64,000 bases of DNA, taken from NCBI RefSeq assembly GCF_001439925.1, contig NZ_LMBV01000001.1:245217-309216 (forward strand). The letters are read 5' to 3'. Below, piece after piece: positions 36,607 through 47,323 of the stretch. This DNA is from Peribacillus muralis. Lineage in GTDB: Bacteria > Bacillota > Bacilli > Bacillales > DSM-1321. The position numbers and the translations under genes were made by a program. The notes under the pieces are model-generated. The model ran no database searches and was not told where the DNA came from. It saw nothing but the letters and a program-made list of their open reading frames with translations. Positions within the stretch are counted from its first letter, which is position 1. Every line of letters starts with the position of its first letter.

Positions 36607-37683
36607 GTGAGTATTCGTGTAAAGTGGTTTTATCGCCTCGGTTTTTTATTGCTTTTATTCTTCGTCATTTATATTTTCATGAAACTAAAACCCATGTGGG
36701 GCCCGATTGTTACCGTTTGTGTGACGGTACTGATCCCTTTTTTGATAGGTGCATTCATCAGTTACTTGCTGCACCCGGTAGTCGAATATTTAAATGAGAA
36801 AGGGATGCGTCGCTGGCTTTCGATCACGATCATCTATTTATTGTTTTTTGGGGGGATCGGCTTTGCCGTTTATAAGGGAATACCGGTGATGGTCAATCAG
36901 GTACGGGAGCTATCGGAAAGCGTGCCTGGACTGGTTGAGCAGTATCGCAGCCGGATCGATAAACTTAACCATCAGACCGCAGCCTGGCCGTTTGGAATTC
37001 ATGAAAGAGTGGAAGAAGGCATCCTACTCTTTGAAGGCTGGTTGAAGCGTATGCCTGAAAAAGCGATGGAGAATGCCATGAAGATGATTGATTTCATCGT
37101 TTTGATTGCGTTGATCCCATTCATCGCTTTCTATATCCTGAAGGATTTCACCGTCTTGAAAAAAATGGCCTGGTATATGACCCCGAAAAAATGGCGCAAG
37201 CAGGGCCGGGCGTTCGTTCGTGATGTCGATGCTTCGCTAGGCAGTTATATTCGCGGGCAAATTATCGTCTGTGTCGTGATTGGCTTAATATCCTCGTTGC
37301 TTTTTTGGATAGTCGGAATGCAGTATCCACTGCTATTGGGAGCGATCATCGGAATAACGAATGTCATCCCGTACTTCGGCCCAATCATCGGCGCCGTTCC
37401 TGCCGTGATAATCGCCGCGACGATATCGGTGAAAATGGTGGTGATCGTTGCAGCCATCGTACTTGTCCTACAATTTCTCGAAGGAAATGTGCTGTCCCCG
37501 CTGATTGTCGGTAAAAGCCTGCATATGCATCCGCTTTTCATCATGCTTGCTTTATTGGCCGGTGGAGAAATAGGCGGTATCACGGGGATGGTCCTATCCA
37601 TTCCGATCTTGGCTGTGCTGAAAGTTTTTGTCCTTCATGCCCGCGTTCATTTTAGAAAGAAGCCGCCGCTTATTGACAAATAA
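36607..37683 (+). CDS. yrrI: AI-2E family transporter (YrrI)
   Basis: A 358-residue integral membrane protein with about seven to eight helices. The AI-2E transporter family (TqsA/PerM) is visible from the LIPFLIGAFISYLLHPVVE segment near residue 45, VDASLGSYIRGQIIVC near 205 and ITNVIPYFGPIIGAVPAV near 250. Family members export small solutes or act in sodium/proton antiport; the substrate here is unknown. GTG 36607 is preferred, since GGGAGGTG lies upstream; the GTG at 36589 lacks such spacing. It lies upstream of the alaS leader. Confidence 0.88.
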   Translation: MSIRVKWFYRLGFLLLLFFVIYIFMKLKPMWGPIVTVCVTVLIPFLIGAFISYLLHPVVEYLNEKGMRRWLSITIIYLLFFGGIGFAVYKGIPVMVNQVRELSESVPGLVEQYRSRIDKLNHQTAAWPFGIHERVEEGILLFEGWLKRMPEKAMENAMKMIDFIVLIALIPFIAFYILKDFTVLKKMAWYMTPKKWRKQGRAFVRDVDASLGSYIRGQIIVCVVIGLISSLLFWIVGMQYPLLLGAIIGITNVIPYFGPIIGAVPAVIIAATISVKMVVIVAAIVLVLQFLEGNVLSPLIVGKSLHMHPLFIMLALLAGGEIGGITGMVLSIPILAVLKVFVLHARVHFRKKPPLIDK

Positions 37684-37724
37684 AAGTCTTGTGAATATAA
37701 TCCAATACATAAGATAATTCGTTG

Positions 37725-37951
37725 AAGGATGAAGTATGCCGAAGTCCACCAAAAAGAGAGGGATCCCCTAGGCTGAGAGGGATGATCAGGTGAAGATCGG
37801 CAGAAAGCTAATCCCGAGAGCAGCTAATACCTGCCGTCATGCCGCGTTAAGGCTTTTATGAAGGTGATGGACTTAGGATTTTCCTGCGTCCGTAATCAGG
37901 GTGGTACCGCGAGTTGACTCTCGTCCCTGTTTTTGGGATGGGGGTTTTTTG
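37725..37951 (+). promoter_or_regulatory. T-box leader of alaS
   Basis: The T-box sequence AGGGTGGTACCGCG is at 37898-37911, followed by a terminator stem (CTCGTCCC with GGATGGGGG, then six T; 37916-37951). The T-box responds to uncharged tRNA-Ala and opens alaS transcription. Upstream stem I has the AGAGAGGGAT-type bulge. Two GCT triplets that could be the alanine specifier are at 37807-37809 and 37823-37825; the second, in CAGCTAATACC, looks more usual. I cannot fold the leader to decide. Confidence 0.93.
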
Positions 37952-37993
37952 TGTGCTCAAAAATTACATAATTTTTTAAAGGAGGATATATAT

Positions 37994-40630
37994 ATGAAGT
38001 ATTTAACTGGTGCTCAAATCCGCCAAATGTATTTAGATTTTTTTAGTGAAAAAGGCCATAACATCGAACCGAGTGCGTCACTGGTTCCTCATGAAGATCC
38101 ATCACTGCTTTGGATTAACTCAGGGGTTGCGACGTTAAAGAAATATTTTGATGGACGGGTGATTCCCGAGAATCCACGGATCACGAATGCACAAAAGGCG
38201 ATTCGGACGAACGATATCGAAAATGTGGGGAAAACGGCACGTCATCACACGTTTTTCGAAATGCTAGGTAACTTCTCGATTGGTGAATACTTCAAAGAAG
38301 AAGCCATCACCTGGGCATGGGAGTTTTTGACGGATGAAAAATGGATCGGGTTCGATAAAGAGAAATTAGCCGTGACGATCCATCCGGAAGATGATGAAGC
38401 TTTTGAACTTTGGAATAAAAAGATTGGTGTTCCTGCTGAAAGAATCATTCGTCTCGAAGAAAACTTCTGGGATATCGGAGAAGGCCCGAGCGGCCCGAAT
38501 ACAGAAATTTTCTACGACCGCGGACCAGCATATGGTGATGATCCGAATGATCCGGAGCTATATCCAGGCGGGGAAAATGAACGTCATCTGGAAGTCTGGA
38601 ATCTCGTGTTTTCTCAATTCAACCATAATCCGGACGGTTCTTACACACCGCTTCCAAAGAAAAACATCGATACGGGCATGGGGCTTGAACGCATGGCTTC
38701 CGTCGTTCAAGATGTGGCGACGAACTATGATACCGATCTATTCATGCCAATCATCACAGCGGTCGAAGAAATCGCCGATGTGAAATATGGCGTCGACTCA
38801 GAAAAAGATGTTGCCTTCAAGGTCATTGCCGACCATATCCGCACGGTAGCATTCGCTGTAGGGGACGGAGCTCTTCCATCCAACGAAGGCCGTGGTTATG
38901 TGTTGCGCCGTTTACTTCGCAGAGCGGTTCGATATGCGAAGCAAATTAACATCAATCGTCCATTCATGTTCGAGCTTGTAACAGTCGTCGGTGAAATCAT
39001 GAAAGACTTCTATCCTGAAGTCCTGAATAATAAAGATTTCATTGCAAAAGTAATCAAAAATGAAGAAGAACGCTTCCATGAAACGCTTCATGATGGACTT
39101 TCCATACTTTCCGAGGTCATTAAAAAGGAAAAGCAAAAAGGCGGCACGACCATTCCTGGCAGCGATGCTTTCCGTTTATATGACACATATGGCTTCCCGA
39201 TCGAGTTAACGGAAGAATATGCCGAAGAAGAAGGCATGACCGTCGATCAAGCTGGATTCGAAAAAGAAATGGATGCACAGCGTGAACGTGCCCGTTCAGC
39301 GCGACAAGATGTGGATTCGATGCAAATTCAAGGCGGAGTATTGGGCGATATTAAGGTCGAAAGTGAATTCGTCGGCTATGATCAAGTTGCGGTTGAGGCT
39401 AAAGTTGTGTCCATCATAAAAAATGGCGAGCTTGTCATGGAGGCACAGGAAGGGGAGGAAGTACAGGTCATTCTGGACAAAACTCCTTTCTATGCTGAAA
39501 GCGGCGGACAAATAGCTGATAAAGGAACGATGGCAAGTGAATCGGTGAAAGTGGAAGTCCACGATGTTCAAAAGGCACCGAATGGTCAAAACCTGCACCG
39601 TGTAACGGTCGTTGCCGGCACTTTAACGACAGATTCCAATATTACAGCTGCGGTCAATCAAGAAAATCGCATCCATATCACGAAAAATCATACAGCGACA
39701 CATCTGTTGCATCAGGCGTTGAAGGACGTTCTTGGTACACATGTCAATCAGGCTGGTTCACTCGTACAAGCTGAGCGCCTTCGTTTCGACTTCTCTCATT
39801 TCGGCCAGATAACGGCGGAAGAGATTGAACAAATCGAAACGATTGTCAATGAAAAGATTTGGCAAAGCTTACAAGTGAACACGGACTATAAAAATATTGA
39901 TGAAGCTAAAGCGATGGGTGCCATGGCCTTGTTCGGCGAGAAATACGGCAAGGTCGTCCGTGTCGTTCAAATCGGCGATTATAGCCTTGAGCTTTGCGGG
40001 GGTGTACATGTCCCGAATACCGCTGTGATCGGCTTGTTCAAAATCGTCTCCGAAAGCGGCATCGGTGCGGGCACACGCCGGATTGAAGCAGTGACGGGTG
40101 CTGGTGCTTACCAATTGATGACTGATCAAATCGGCATCTTAAAAGAGGCAGCAGCTAAATTGAAAACGAACTTGAAGGATGTTCCTTCAAGAATTGAAAC
40201 GGTTTTGGCTGAGGTGAAGGATCTTCATCGTGAAAATGAAAGCCTGACTGCCAAATTAAGCAATATCGAAGCTGGCAGCCTCGTCTCTAACGTGAAAGAA
40301 ATCAATGGTGTACAAGTATTGGTGGCCAAGGTTCAAGCTACAGACATGAATAATCTGCGCGCCATGGCGGATGATTTGAAACAAAAGCTTGATTCTGTCA
40401 TTATCGTATTAGGATCGGCCCAAGGTGATAAAGTCAATTTGATAGCAGGTGTTACGAAAGATTATATCGATCGTGGTTTCCATGCAGGCAAATTGATCAA
40501 AGAAGTGGCTTCCCGTTGCGGCGGCGGGGGCGGCGGACGTCCGGATATGGCCCAAGCCGGCGGAAAAGACCCGGAAAAATTGGATGCAGCCCTTAATTTT
40601 GTTGAAGAATGGGTCTTATCGATTTCATAA
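37994..40630 (+). CDS. alaS: Alanyl-tRNA synthetase
   Basis: An 878-residue class II synthetase charging tRNA-Ala. It starts [17 protein letters not shown]; class II motif 2 region is [13 protein letters not shown], motif 3 [10 protein letters not shown] near residue 235. The editing domain has [11 protein letters not shown] near 570 and CGGVHV near 670 (zinc ligands). The C-terminal Gly-rich part [14 protein letters not shown] is normal for AlaS. Length equals the Bacillus enzyme. ATG 37994 follows AAAGGAGG; earlier in-frame ATG/GTG codons lie in the T-box terminator. It is regulated by the T-box leader just upstream. Confidence 0.98.
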   Translation: MKYLTGAQIRQMYLDFFSEKGHNIEPSASLVPHEDPSLLWINSGVATLKKYFDGRVIPENPRITNAQKAIRTNDIENVGKTARHHTFFEMLGNFSIGEYFKEEAITWAWEFLTDEKWIGFDKEKLAVTIHPEDDEAFELWNKKIGVPAERIIRLEENFWDIGEGPSGPNTEIFYDRGPAYGDDPNDPELYPGGENERHLEVWNLVFSQFNHNPDGSYTPLPKKNIDTGMGLERMASVVQDVATNYDTDLFMPIITAVEEIADVKYGVDSEKDVAFKVIADHIRTVAFAVGDGALPSNEGRGYVLRRLLRRAVRYAKQININRPFMFELVTVVGEIMKDFYPEVLNNKDFIAKVIKNEEERFHETLHDGLSILSEVIKKEKQKGGTTIPGSDAFRLYDTYGFPIELTEEYAEEEGMTVDQAGFEKEMDAQRERARSARQDVDSMQIQGGVLGDIKVESEFVGYDQVAVEAKVVSIIKNGELVMEAQEGEEVQVILDKTPFYAESGGQIADKGTMASESVKVEVHDVQKAPNGQNLHRVTVVAGTLTTDSNITAAVNQENRIHITKNHTATHLLHQALKDVLGTHVNQAGSLVQAERLRFDFSHFGQITAEEIEQIETIVNEKIWQSLQVNTDYKNIDEAKAMGAMALFGEKYGKVVRVVQIGDYSLELCGGVHVPNTAVIGLFKIVSESGIGAGTRRIEAVTGAGAYQLMTDQIGILKEAAAKLKTNLKDVPSRIETVLAEVKDLHRENESLTAKLSNIEAGSLVSNVKEINGVQVLVAKVQATDMNNLRAMADDLKQKLDSVIIVLGSAQGDKVNLIAGVTKDYIDRGFHAGKLIKEVASRCGGGGGGRPDMAQAGGKDPEKLDAALNFVEEWVLSIS

Positions 40631-40696
40631 TCCAGCAAAAGTGTTGTACAATGTAGGTAATAGTGGATTCTGGACGCTGAGGAGAGGTGCATGTTA

Positions 40697-40966
40697 ATGA
40701 GTTCCTTTGATAAAACGATGAAATTTAATTTTCCCGAAGAACCATTCGAAAGAGATGTACAAGAAGTATTGTCTCAAGTTTATGTTGCACTTCAGGAAAA
40801 AGGTTATAATCCGATCAACCAGATCGTCGGTTATCTATTATCCGGTGACCCGGCCTACATTCCGCGCCATATGGATGCTAGAAACATCATCCGTAAGCTT
40901 GAACGCGACGAAATCATCGAAGAATTGGTCAAGTCGTATCTTAAGAAACATCGAGAGGAATACTAA
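40697..40966 (+). CDS. yrzL: IreB-family regulatory protein (YrzL, DUF965)
   Basis: An 89-residue cytosolic protein of the IreB family, which in enterococci is a phosphorylation target of the Ser/Thr kinase IreK. It begins [16 protein letters not shown] and contains [24 protein letters not shown], the family's conserved middle. ATG 40697 is used because GAGGAGAGG lies upstream and family members begin at this Met; ATG 40691 is also possible. The stop overlaps the start of ruvX by one base, so the genes are coupled. Confidence 0.93.
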   Translation: MSSFDKTMKFNFPEEPFERDVQEVLSQVYVALQEKGYNPINQIVGYLLSGDPAYIPRHMDARNIIRKLERDEIIEELVKSYLKKHREEY

Positions 40967-41391
40967 TGCGCACAATGGGACTTGATTTAGGTTCAAAAAC
41001 GATCGGCGTCGCCGTAAGCGACGCGATGGGCTGGACTGCACAAGGATTGGAAACGATCAAAATTAACGAAGCGGGAAATGACTTCGGCTTTAAACGTCTC
41101 AATGAAATTATAAAAGAACATGAAGTTTCTAAAATCGTCCTCGGATTACCTAAGAATATGAACGGGACTGTTGGACCGCGAGGCGAAATAAGCCAAGATT
41201 TCGCTAAGCGTTTAGAAAGAAAATTCAAGCTGCCGGTGTTTCTCTGGGATGAACGGTTGACAACTATGGCGGCTGAACGTGTCCTTCTTGAGGCGGACGT
41301 GAGCCGAAGCAAACGCAAAAAAGTCATTGATAAAATGGCAGCTGTCATGATTCTGCAAGGTTTCTTGGACAGACAAACAAATTCAATATGA
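40966..41391 (+). CDS. ruvX: RuvX/YqgF family ribonuclease (pre-16S rRNA processing)
   Basis: A 141-residue RNase H-fold nuclease, YqgF family, linked to 16S rRNA 5' end maturation and formerly called a Holliday junction resolvase. The metal-binding [16 protein letters not shown] is at the N terminus, [10 protein letters not shown] near 62 and LWDERLTT near 98, all with the conserved acids. Length is normal. It is coupled to yrzL and is 11 nt before yrzB, the usual Bacillus arrangement. Confidence 0.94.
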   Translation: MRTMGLDLGSKTIGVAVSDAMGWTAQGLETIKINEAGNDFGFKRLNEIIKEHEVSKIVLGLPKNMNGTVGPRGEISQDFAKRLERKFKLPVFLWDERLTTMAAERVLLEADVSRSKRKKVIDKMAAVMILQGFLDRQTNSI

Positions 41392-41402
41392 GGTGAATGC
41401 AA

Positions 41403-41693
41403 ATGGAACACGGTGAAAACAACATTACAGTAGTAGATGAAAACGGAAACGAGCAGCTTTGCGAAATCCTTTTCACATTCGATTCAGATAAATTCAACAA
41501 ATCTTATGTCCTTTACTATCCGATGTCTGCAGAAGATGAAGAGGAAGAAATCGAAATCCACGCTTCTTCATTCGTACCGAGCGAAGATAATAAAGATGGA
41601 GAACTTACACCGATCGAAACAGAAGAAGAGTGGGATCTAGTCGAAGAAATGTTAAATACATTCCTTGACCAGGAAGAAGCCGAAGAAGAATAA
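41403..41693 (+). CDS. yrzB: DUF1292 family protein (YrzB)
   Basis: A 96-residue, strongly acidic protein of the DUF1292 family, of unknown function, always near ruvX in Firmicutes. It begins [19 protein letters not shown] and contains [15 protein letters not shown], then a run of acidic residues. ATG 41403 follows GAGGTGAATG; ATG 41397 is too close to that site. Confidence 0.9.
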   Translation: MEHGENNITVVDENGNEQLCEILFTFDSDKFNKSYVLYYPMSAEDEEEEIEIHASSFVPSEDNKDGELTPIETEEEWDLVEEMLNTFLDQEEAEEE

Positions 41694-41703
41694 AAAAACG
41701 AAC

Positions 41704-41746
41704 CTAGCTTCTAAAATGTATCCTTTAGGACATTTTAAAAAACTAG
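41704..41746. terminator. Nested hairpin downstream of yrzB
   Basis: CTAG and CTAG arms enclose an inner stem AAAATGT / ACATTTT. It may end some yrzB transcripts or form an RNA-stability stem; a second, clearer terminator follows. Confidence 0.5.
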
Positions 41747-41758
41747 GCAACTTGAAGG

Positions 41759-41796
41759 AGATGCTGTCTGTATTTTGCAGACGGCATCTTTTTTAT
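41759..41796 (+). terminator. Terminator of the yrzL-ruvX-yrzB operon
   Basis: AGATGCTGTCTG and CAGACGGCATCT form a stem of about twelve pairs, followed by six T. Confidence 0.9.
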
Positions 41797-41905
41797 GTTC
41801 TATAAAACAAATGAAATGATTGAAGTCCAAATCCTCCAAAACCATATGCGATGGAAATTTAACGAAATGCAGGATCGTTTTTTTCATTTATGTACCAATG
41901 CAGCT

Positions 41906-42061
41906 CTATCTTTTTCCTACGAACAAAAGAATAAAAGTTGCTAAGGGACCTAAAACTAAAGAGAGCAAAAACCAATTCAACGCCGTTCTATTTTTACCTT
42001 GAGCAAGTCCGGCATTAATGAGTGCCAACGTTCCCCATCCGACAAAATAAGAATTATCCAA
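41906..42061 (-). CDS. Small membrane protein of 51 residues
   Basis: A hydrophobic protein starting at TTG 42061 (an upstream in-frame TTG at 42091 is possible). It begins MDNSYFVGWGTLALINAG and ends with a membrane helix (FLLSLVLGPLATFILLFVGKR region). One or two membrane segments. GGAAGG lies upstream of the chosen start, with rather long spacing. The overlapping plus-strand frame is poor in family-like features. Function unknown; similar short proteins with a GP-L-AT motif are common in Bacillus. Confidence 0.6.
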   Translation of the reverse strand: MDNSYFVGWGTLALINAGLAQGKNRTALNWFLLSLVLGPLATFILLFVGKR

Positions 42062-42397
42062 CCCTTCACACCGCCTTCCCTTTTCATACAATCAATCAAA
42101 ACCTATTTATATCATTATTCGGTTTTGCGCAATAAATGTCTAACAAAAATATGGAAATTCGTCTAACCGTTAGACGGATGTTGGTAAAAAAAAACGCCTA
42201 TCTTCCTGGTTGAAAACTTCTGTAACTGACAAAACTAGTGCGTTTTTGCCATAAAAAGAGGAAAAATTCATGTAGTTTCACAAAAAACATGTAATTTTTT
42301 GTTGGTTTTAGTATAATGTTCGAAGCAAAGTCTAATTAGAGAAAGCATCATCTAGAAACCATTCTCTAGTTGGTGTGAGTTTGCAGGGGGAATGAAA
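42062..42397. other. Upstream region of mltG
   Basis: No gene is visible. A TATAAT word at 42312-42317 is a candidate -10 for mltG, with no strong -35. Near 42185-42240 an AACGCC stretch and a GCGTTTTT stretch could pair as a weak hairpin. Confidence 0.4.
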
Positions 42398-43534
42398 ATG
42401 GATGAAAAAGATCATAATTTATCTAAAAAGGAACATATTCAAATGAAACTGTTGGAACGGCAAGGAGAAGCCAGGCTTGTACGTAAAATTATCTTGATTA
42501 CGATAGCTTCGCTAATTTTATTAATTGGAATCGTTGGTCTCGTGGGCTTTTTATATATTAACTCGGCCATGAAACCCGTCGACCCTGACGATGATACCAT
42601 CAAGAAAGTGAAAATCCCCATCGGTTCTTCGGTGAACGGCATTTCAACATTGCTTGAAGAGCAGGGAATAATCAAGGACGCACGCGTATTCAAATATTAT
42701 ATTAAATTCCGCAATGAATCCGGTTTTCAGGCAGGGGAGTATAAGTTATCACCATCCATGCCGATCGAAGATATCGTCACAAGCATCAAAACCGGGAAAC
42801 TGATGAAAGAAGCAGCATTCAAGATTACGATCCCTGAGGGGAAGCAGCTTGTCCAAATCGCCGATATCATTGCCGAAAAGACGGACCAAGAACCGAAAAA
42901 AGTCTTTGAGGAATTGAATGATAAGAAATTCGTCAAGTCCATGCAGAAGCAATTCCCGGAGCTATTGACTTCGGAAATCGAAAATGAAAAGGTTCTATAT
43001 CCGCTCGAAGGATATCTTTTCCCGGCAACCTATGACTTTTACGAGGAAAAACCAAACTTGGATTCGATCGTGACAGAGATGCTGAAGAAAACGGAAGAGA
43101 CTCTCCAAGCTTATGAATCGCAGATGGAAAAAGATGATTATTCCGTGCACGAGATGCTGACGTTTGCTTCGCTAGTGGAAGAAGAAGCGACGGCACAAGT
43201 TGACCGCGGTAAAATAGCCTCCGTCTTCTACAATCGAATCAAGGAGGATATGCCGCTTCAAACGGATCCTACCGTGCTGTATGCAAAAGGTTCCCATAAA
43301 AGCAGGGTGTATTATAAAGACCTAGAGGTGAAGTCCCCGTATAATACATATAAGAACAAGGGACTGCCGCCAGGGCCGATTGCCAATGCTGGAGCGACAT
43401 CGATAGAAGCTGCATTGAAACCCGAGAAAACGGATTTCCTATACTTCTTGGCAACACCAGAAGGAGAAGTCCTTTATTCCAAAAACTTGGATGAACATAA
43501 TACGAAAAAAGCAGAGCATATTTCCAATAAATAA
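42398..43534 (+). CDS. mltG: Endolytic murein transglycosylase
   Basis: A 378-residue membrane-anchored lytic transglycosylase (YceG-like, YrrL) that cuts nascent glycan strands and may set strand length. One N-terminal helix lies at about residues 30-52, then a LysM-like part (IPIGSSVNGISTLLEEQGI) and the catalytic domain with EMLTFASLVEEEA (catalytic Glu), YNRIKEDMPLQTDPTVLYA and PPGPIANAGATSIEAALKP. ATG 42398 has GGGGGA about 7 nt upstream; ATG 42392 is too close. It precedes the tRNA modification group as in Bacillus subtilis. Confidence 0.95.
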   Translation: MDEKDHNLSKKEHIQMKLLERQGEARLVRKIILITIASLILLIGIVGLVGFLYINSAMKPVDPDDDTIKKVKIPIGSSVNGISTLLEEQGIIKDARVFKYYIKFRNESGFQAGEYKLSPSMPIEDIVTSIKTGKLMKEAAFKITIPEGKQLVQIADIIAEKTDQEPKKVFEELNDKKFVKSMQKQFPELLTSEIENEKVLYPLEGYLFPATYDFYEEKPNLDSIVTEMLKKTEETLQAYESQMEKDDYSVHEMLTFASLVEEEATAQVDRGKIASVFYNRIKEDMPLQTDPTVLYAKGSHKSRVYYKDLEVKSPYNTYKNKGLPPGPIANAGATSIEAALKPEKTDFLYFLATPEGEVLYSKNLDEHNTKKAEHISNK

Positions 43535-43548
43535 ATGCAGCGTAACGG

Positions 43549-43577
43549 AGGGGGAGGGATATTACTTTCCCCTTGTT
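43549..43577 (+). terminator. Terminator after mltG
   Basis: GGGGAGGGATA and TTTCCCCTT can pair, followed by GTTTTT. The remainder up to 43797 has no gene. Confidence 0.55.
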
Positions 43578-43797
43578 TTTATGATAGAATAGTACAAGTG
43601 AATTTTCGGAACCGTTTTATCGGTGATTAGTAACTCGGCGCATGCCGGGTTTTATTTTGAAAGATAGGGAAATGTAGATCGTCAAGCATATATGCTTAAG
43701 GCCATTATTAAACGTGCAGGCAATGGAAAGCTGACCGGGCATGTATGACATGGAGTGACCAAGCGCTTTCGTTTTTCTTATAATTGGAGGAAACGTT

Positions 43798-44463
43798 TTG
43801 AACGTAAAAATAGAACAATATCTTCATTCCTTGATTCCAGAGCGTACGGGGTTGATCAAGGAAATGGAAGATTTTGCATTGGAACATAATGTGCCGATCA
43901 TGGAGCCGGAAGGCATTGAGGTGCTGCTTCAGATCTTAAGGCTTCATCAGCCGAAGGCGATATTGGAGGTCGGCTCCGCAATTGGCTATTCGGCCATAAG
44001 GATGGCTGAAACACTGCCAGATGCTAAGATCGTGACGCTTGAACGCAATGAGGCTCGTATAGAGCAGGCAAAAGCCAACATCAAGAAAGCTGGACTATCC
44101 AATAGGATCACTCTCATTGAAGGGGATGCCCTTGAGGCAGGGCCGAAAGTAGTGGAACATGGCCCGTATGATATCATCTTCGTGGATGCCGCCAAGGGGC
44201 AGTACAAGCGCTTTTTTGAACTGTTTGAACCATTCCTTGCCAAAGCTGGAGTTATCATTACTGATAATGTATTATTTAAAGGCTTGGTTGCAGAAAACAT
44301 CGAAGAAATGGAAATGACGAGACGTAAGCGAGCTCTCATCAAAAAAATCAGAGACTTTAACATATGGTTACATGACCATCCTCATTTCGATACCGTAATA
44401 TTGCCGATAGGTGATGGTGTGGCCATAAGTAAACATAGAGGTGACAAAAATGAAAAAGCCTGA
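43798..44463 (+). CDS. trmR: tRNA 5-hydroxyuridine methyltransferase (YrrM)
   Basis: A 221-residue SAM-dependent O-methyltransferase of the class I fold. It has EVGSAIGYSAIRMA near residue 58, LERNEARIEQAKANI near 82, and IIFVDAAKGQYKRFFE near 123. In Bacillus subtilis TrmR methylates 5-hydroxyuridine 34 of tRNA, and its gene lies next to the two hydroxylation genes as here. TTG 43798 follows GGAGGAAACGTT. The end overlaps the next gene's start by 14 nt, which supports one operon. Confidence 0.92.
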   Translation: MNVKIEQYLHSLIPERTGLIKEMEDFALEHNVPIMEPEGIEVLLQILRLHQPKAILEVGSAIGYSAIRMAETLPDAKIVTLERNEARIEQAKANIKKAGLSNRITLIEGDALEAGPKVVEHGPYDIIFVDAAKGQYKRFFELFEPFLAKAGVIITDNVLFKGLVAENIEEMEMTRRKRALIKKIRDFNIWLHDHPHFDTVILPIGDGVAISKHRGDKNEKA

Positions 44464-45379
44464 ATTACTCGTGACCCCGACGACTGTCAATCATATCGCA
44501 GAGCTTATCGATGCTGGTGCTGACGCCTTCGTCATTGGCGAACAGCGGTACGCTCTTAGGCTGTCAGGGGAATTCACCCGTGAGGATATCAAGAAAGCGA
44601 TAGAGATCGCCCATGCCGCAGGCAAAAAAGTGTACGTGTCGATGAACGCCATATTTCATAATGAAAAGGTGGACGAGCTAGAAGACTATGTCACATTCCT
44701 AAACGAGGCTGGTGCAGACCGGATTGTATTCGGTGATCCGGCAGTCTTGATGGCAGTCCGAGCCGTTGCTCCTGATATGCCCCTGCACTGGAATACAGAG
44801 ATGACGGTGACGAACTGGTACACCTGTAATTATTGGGGAAAACGCGGTGCAGTCCGAGCCCTTGCTGCCCGTGAAATAAGTTTGGACGAAATAGTCGAAA
44901 TGAAGGAAAATGCCGAGGTCGAGCTTGAAGTTCAGGTACACGGCATGACGTGCATGTTCCAGTCCAAACGGACGCTTCTGGGAAATTATTTTGAATACCA
45001 AGGCAAGGAATTGGAAGTGGAAAATCGCAAGGAAAGTAGAAATATGTTTCTGCATGATAAGGAACGCGAAAACAAATATCCGATATATGAAGATGAAAAC
45101 GGTACACATATCATGAGCCCGAACGATATGTGCATGATCGATGAACTGCAGGAATTGATTGAGGCGGAAATCGATTCGTTAAAGATCGAAGGATTATTAC
45201 AAACTCCTGAGTATATCACGGAGATGACCAAGCTATACCGGGAAGCGATAGATTTATGCGCAGAGGATCCCGACGGATATGAAGATTCGAAAATGGAACT
45301 TTATGAAAAAGTCAAAGCGGTTCAGCCGGTTAGCCGACAGTTGGATACAGGCTTCTTCTTTAAAGAGTCGGTTTATTAA
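44450..45379 (+). CDS. trhP1: Peptidase U32-like tRNA hydroxylation protein 1
   Basis: A 309-residue member of the peptidase U32 family. In Bacillus subtilis the pair YrrN/YrrO (TrhP1/TrhP2) makes 5-hydroxyuridine 34 in tRNA with prephenate-derived groups, a step before TrmR. The sequence has ADAFVIGEQRYALRLSGEF, and unlike the second protein it has only part of the cysteine set of the family (MTCMFQSKRTLL instead of a GxCCQSCR segment). ATG 44450 follows GAGGTG; GTG 44441 overlaps that site. Confidence 0.9.
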   Translation: MKKPELLVTPTTVNHIAELIDAGADAFVIGEQRYALRLSGEFTREDIKKAIEIAHAAGKKVYVSMNAIFHNEKVDELEDYVTFLNEAGADRIVFGDPAVLMAVRAVAPDMPLHWNTEMTVTNWYTCNYWGKRGAVRALAAREISLDEIVEMKENAEVELEVQVHGMTCMFQSKRTLLGNYFEYQGKELEVENRKESRNMFLHDKERENKYPIYEDENGTHIMSPNDMCMIDELQELIEAEIDSLKIEGLLQTPEYITEMTKLYREAIDLCAEDPDGYEDSKMELYEKVKAVQPVSRQLDTGFFFKESVY

Positions 45380-45411
45380 AGAAAAGGGTAAGAGAAAGAG
45401 GAGGAATAGCC

Positions 45412-46683
45412 TTGAATGCTATTGCTGATAAAATTTCCAGGATCGTCGATGGAAAGAGAGTCATTGTTAAAAAACCGGAATTGCTGGCCCCAGCTGGCAA
45501 CTTGGAAAAACTAAAAATTGCCGTCCATTATGGCGCCGATGCCGTTTTCATTGGCGGGCAGGAATATGGACTGCGTTCCAATGCAGGGAATTTCACGTTC
45601 GAGGAAATGACCGAAGGCGTCGAATTTGCGAAAAAGTACGGTGCTAAAGTATATGTGACGACTAATATCTTCGCGCATAATGAAAATATCGATGGTCTTG
45701 ATGAATATTTGGCAGGCCTTCAGGAGGCTGGTGTTCATGGAATCATCGTCGCCGATCCGCTTATCATTGAAACGTGCAAGAGAGTCGCTCCGAAAGTAGA
45801 GATCCATTTAAGCACGCAGCAATCCCTTTCGAACTGGAAGGCTGTTCAGTATTGGAAAGAGGAGGGCTTGGAGCGTGTCGTCTTGGCCCGTGAGACAAGT
45901 GCTGAAGAAATCCGTGAAATGAAGGAAAAGGTCGATGTCGAAATCGAGGCATTCGTTCATGGTGCCATGTGCATCGCTTATTCAGGACGCTGCACGCTTT
46001 CGAATCATATGACGGCGCGTGATTCGAATCGCGGTGGCTGCTGTCAGTCCTGCCGTTGGGATTATGATTTATATGAGCTGGATCAAGATGGGGAAAAGGC
46101 TTTATTCGATAAAGAAGATGCTCCATTCGCCATGAGCCCGAAAGACCTGAAGCTGATTGAATCACTGCCGGGCATGATTGAAATCGGCATTGATAGCTTA
46201 AAAGTCGAAGGAAGAATGAAATCGATTCATTATATCGCTACTGTTATCAGTGTCTATCGCAAGGCTATTGATGCGTATTGCGCCGATCCCGACCATTTCA
46301 AGATTAAACAAGAATGGCTGGAGGAGCTTGATAAGTGTGCAAATCGTGAGACGGCATCATCGTTCATGGAAGGTGAAATTCCTGGGTATAAACAGCAAAT
46401 GTTCGGGAATCATACCGTAAAGACTCGCTTCGACTTCGCAGGATTGGTGCTTGATTACGACGAGGAAACGCAAATCGCGACGATGCAACAGCGTAACTTC
46501 TTCAAGCCTGGTGATGAAGTCGAGTTTTTCGGTCCGGAAATTGAAAACTTTACACAAAAAATCGGAACGATCTGGGATGAGTCAGGCAACGAGCTGGAGG
46601 CTGCCCGCCATCCGCTTCAAATTGTCCGCATTCAAGTAGATAATAGAGTATATGTGAGCAATATGATGCGGAAGGAGAATTGA
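45412..46683 (+). CDS. trhP2: Peptidase U32-like tRNA hydroxylation protein 2
   Basis: A 423-residue U32 family protein, partner of the previous gene product. It has [20 protein letters not shown], the U32 signature [15 protein letters not shown], and the cysteine cluster [19 protein letters not shown], which binds an Fe-S cluster in the family. The C-terminal beta-barrel domain (about 345-420) is that of U32 collagenase-like proteins. TTG 45412 follows GAGGAGGAATAGC. It is followed after 1 nt by udk. Homologues are often annotated as proteases, but the tRNA role is better established for this pair. Confidence 0.93.
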   Translation: MNAIADKISRIVDGKRVIVKKPELLAPAGNLEKLKIAVHYGADAVFIGGQEYGLRSNAGNFTFEEMTEGVEFAKKYGAKVYVTTNIFAHNENIDGLDEYLAGLQEAGVHGIIVADPLIIETCKRVAPKVEIHLSTQQSLSNWKAVQYWKEEGLERVVLARETSAEEIREMKEKVDVEIEAFVHGAMCIAYSGRCTLSNHMTARDSNRGGCCQSCRWDYDLYELDQDGEKALFDKEDAPFAMSPKDLKLIESLPGMIEIGIDSLKVEGRMKSIHYIATVISVYRKAIDAYCADPDHFKIKQEWLEELDKCANRETASSFMEGEIPGYKQQMFGNHTVKTRFDFAGLVLDYDEETQIATMQQRNFFKPGDEVEFFGPEIENFTQKIGTIWDESGNELEAARHPLQIVRIQVDNRVYVSNMMRKEN

Positions 46684-46684
46684 T

Positions 46685-47323
46685 ATGACAAGAAAAAAAC
46701 CAGTGGTCATCGGAGTTACGGGAGGTTCGGGATCAGGGAAAACGAGTGTTACCCGTTCCATTTTTGAATTCTTTCAAGGACACTCGATCTTGATGATCGA
46801 ACAAGATTATTACTATAAAGATCAAAGTCATCTGCCGTTTGAAGAGCGGTTGAAAACGAATTATGATCATCCGTTGGCATTTGATAATGATTTGTTAATC
46901 GAACACCTTAACGCTTTACTGCGCTACGAAACGATAGAGAAACCCGTTTATGATTATTCGATCCATACTCGTTCGGAGGAGGTCATCGCCGTCGAACCGC
47001 AGGATGTCATCATTCTTGAAGGGATTCTGGTGTTAGAGGATGAACGCCTTCGTGACTTGATGGACATGAAGCTATATGTGGATACGGATGCGGACTTGCG
47101 GATACTCCGCAGGATGACGCGTGACATTAAAGAACGCGGCCGTTCCATAGAGTCCGTCATCGATCAATATATCAGTGTCGTCCGCCCGATGCACAACCAG
47201 TTCATCGAACCGACGAAACGTTATGCCGACATCATCATTCCTGAAGGTGGACAAAACCATGTTGCGATTGACCTCATGGTGACTAAAATACAAACAATCC
47301 TTGAACAAAAGTCTTTTTTGTAA
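46685..47323 (+). CDS. udk: Uridine kinase
   Basis: A 212-residue P-loop kinase phosphorylating uridine and cytidine in nucleoside salvage. Walker [15 protein letters not shown] is at residues about 14-27, the acceptor region [15 protein letters not shown] near 40, and [18 protein letters not shown] near 105. Length is normal for Bacillus Udk (about 211). ATG 46685 follows AAGGAG. It closes the trmR-trhP1-trhP2-udk group. Confidence 0.95.
   Translation: MTRKKPVVIGVTGGSGSGKTSVTRSIFEFFQGHSILMIEQDYYYKDQSHLPFEERLKTNYDHPLAFDNDLLIEHLNALLRYETIEKPVYDYSIHTRSEEVIAVEPQDVIILEGILVLEDERLRDLMDMKLYVDTDADLRILRRMTRDIKERGRSIESVIDQYISVVRPMHNQFIEPTKRYADIIIPEGGQNHVAIDLMVTKIQTILEQKSFL

Noticed and set aside
41820-42002. 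A 60-codon plus-strand frame after yrzB
   Set aside because: No ribosome site; the minus-strand membrane protein in the same place is more credible.
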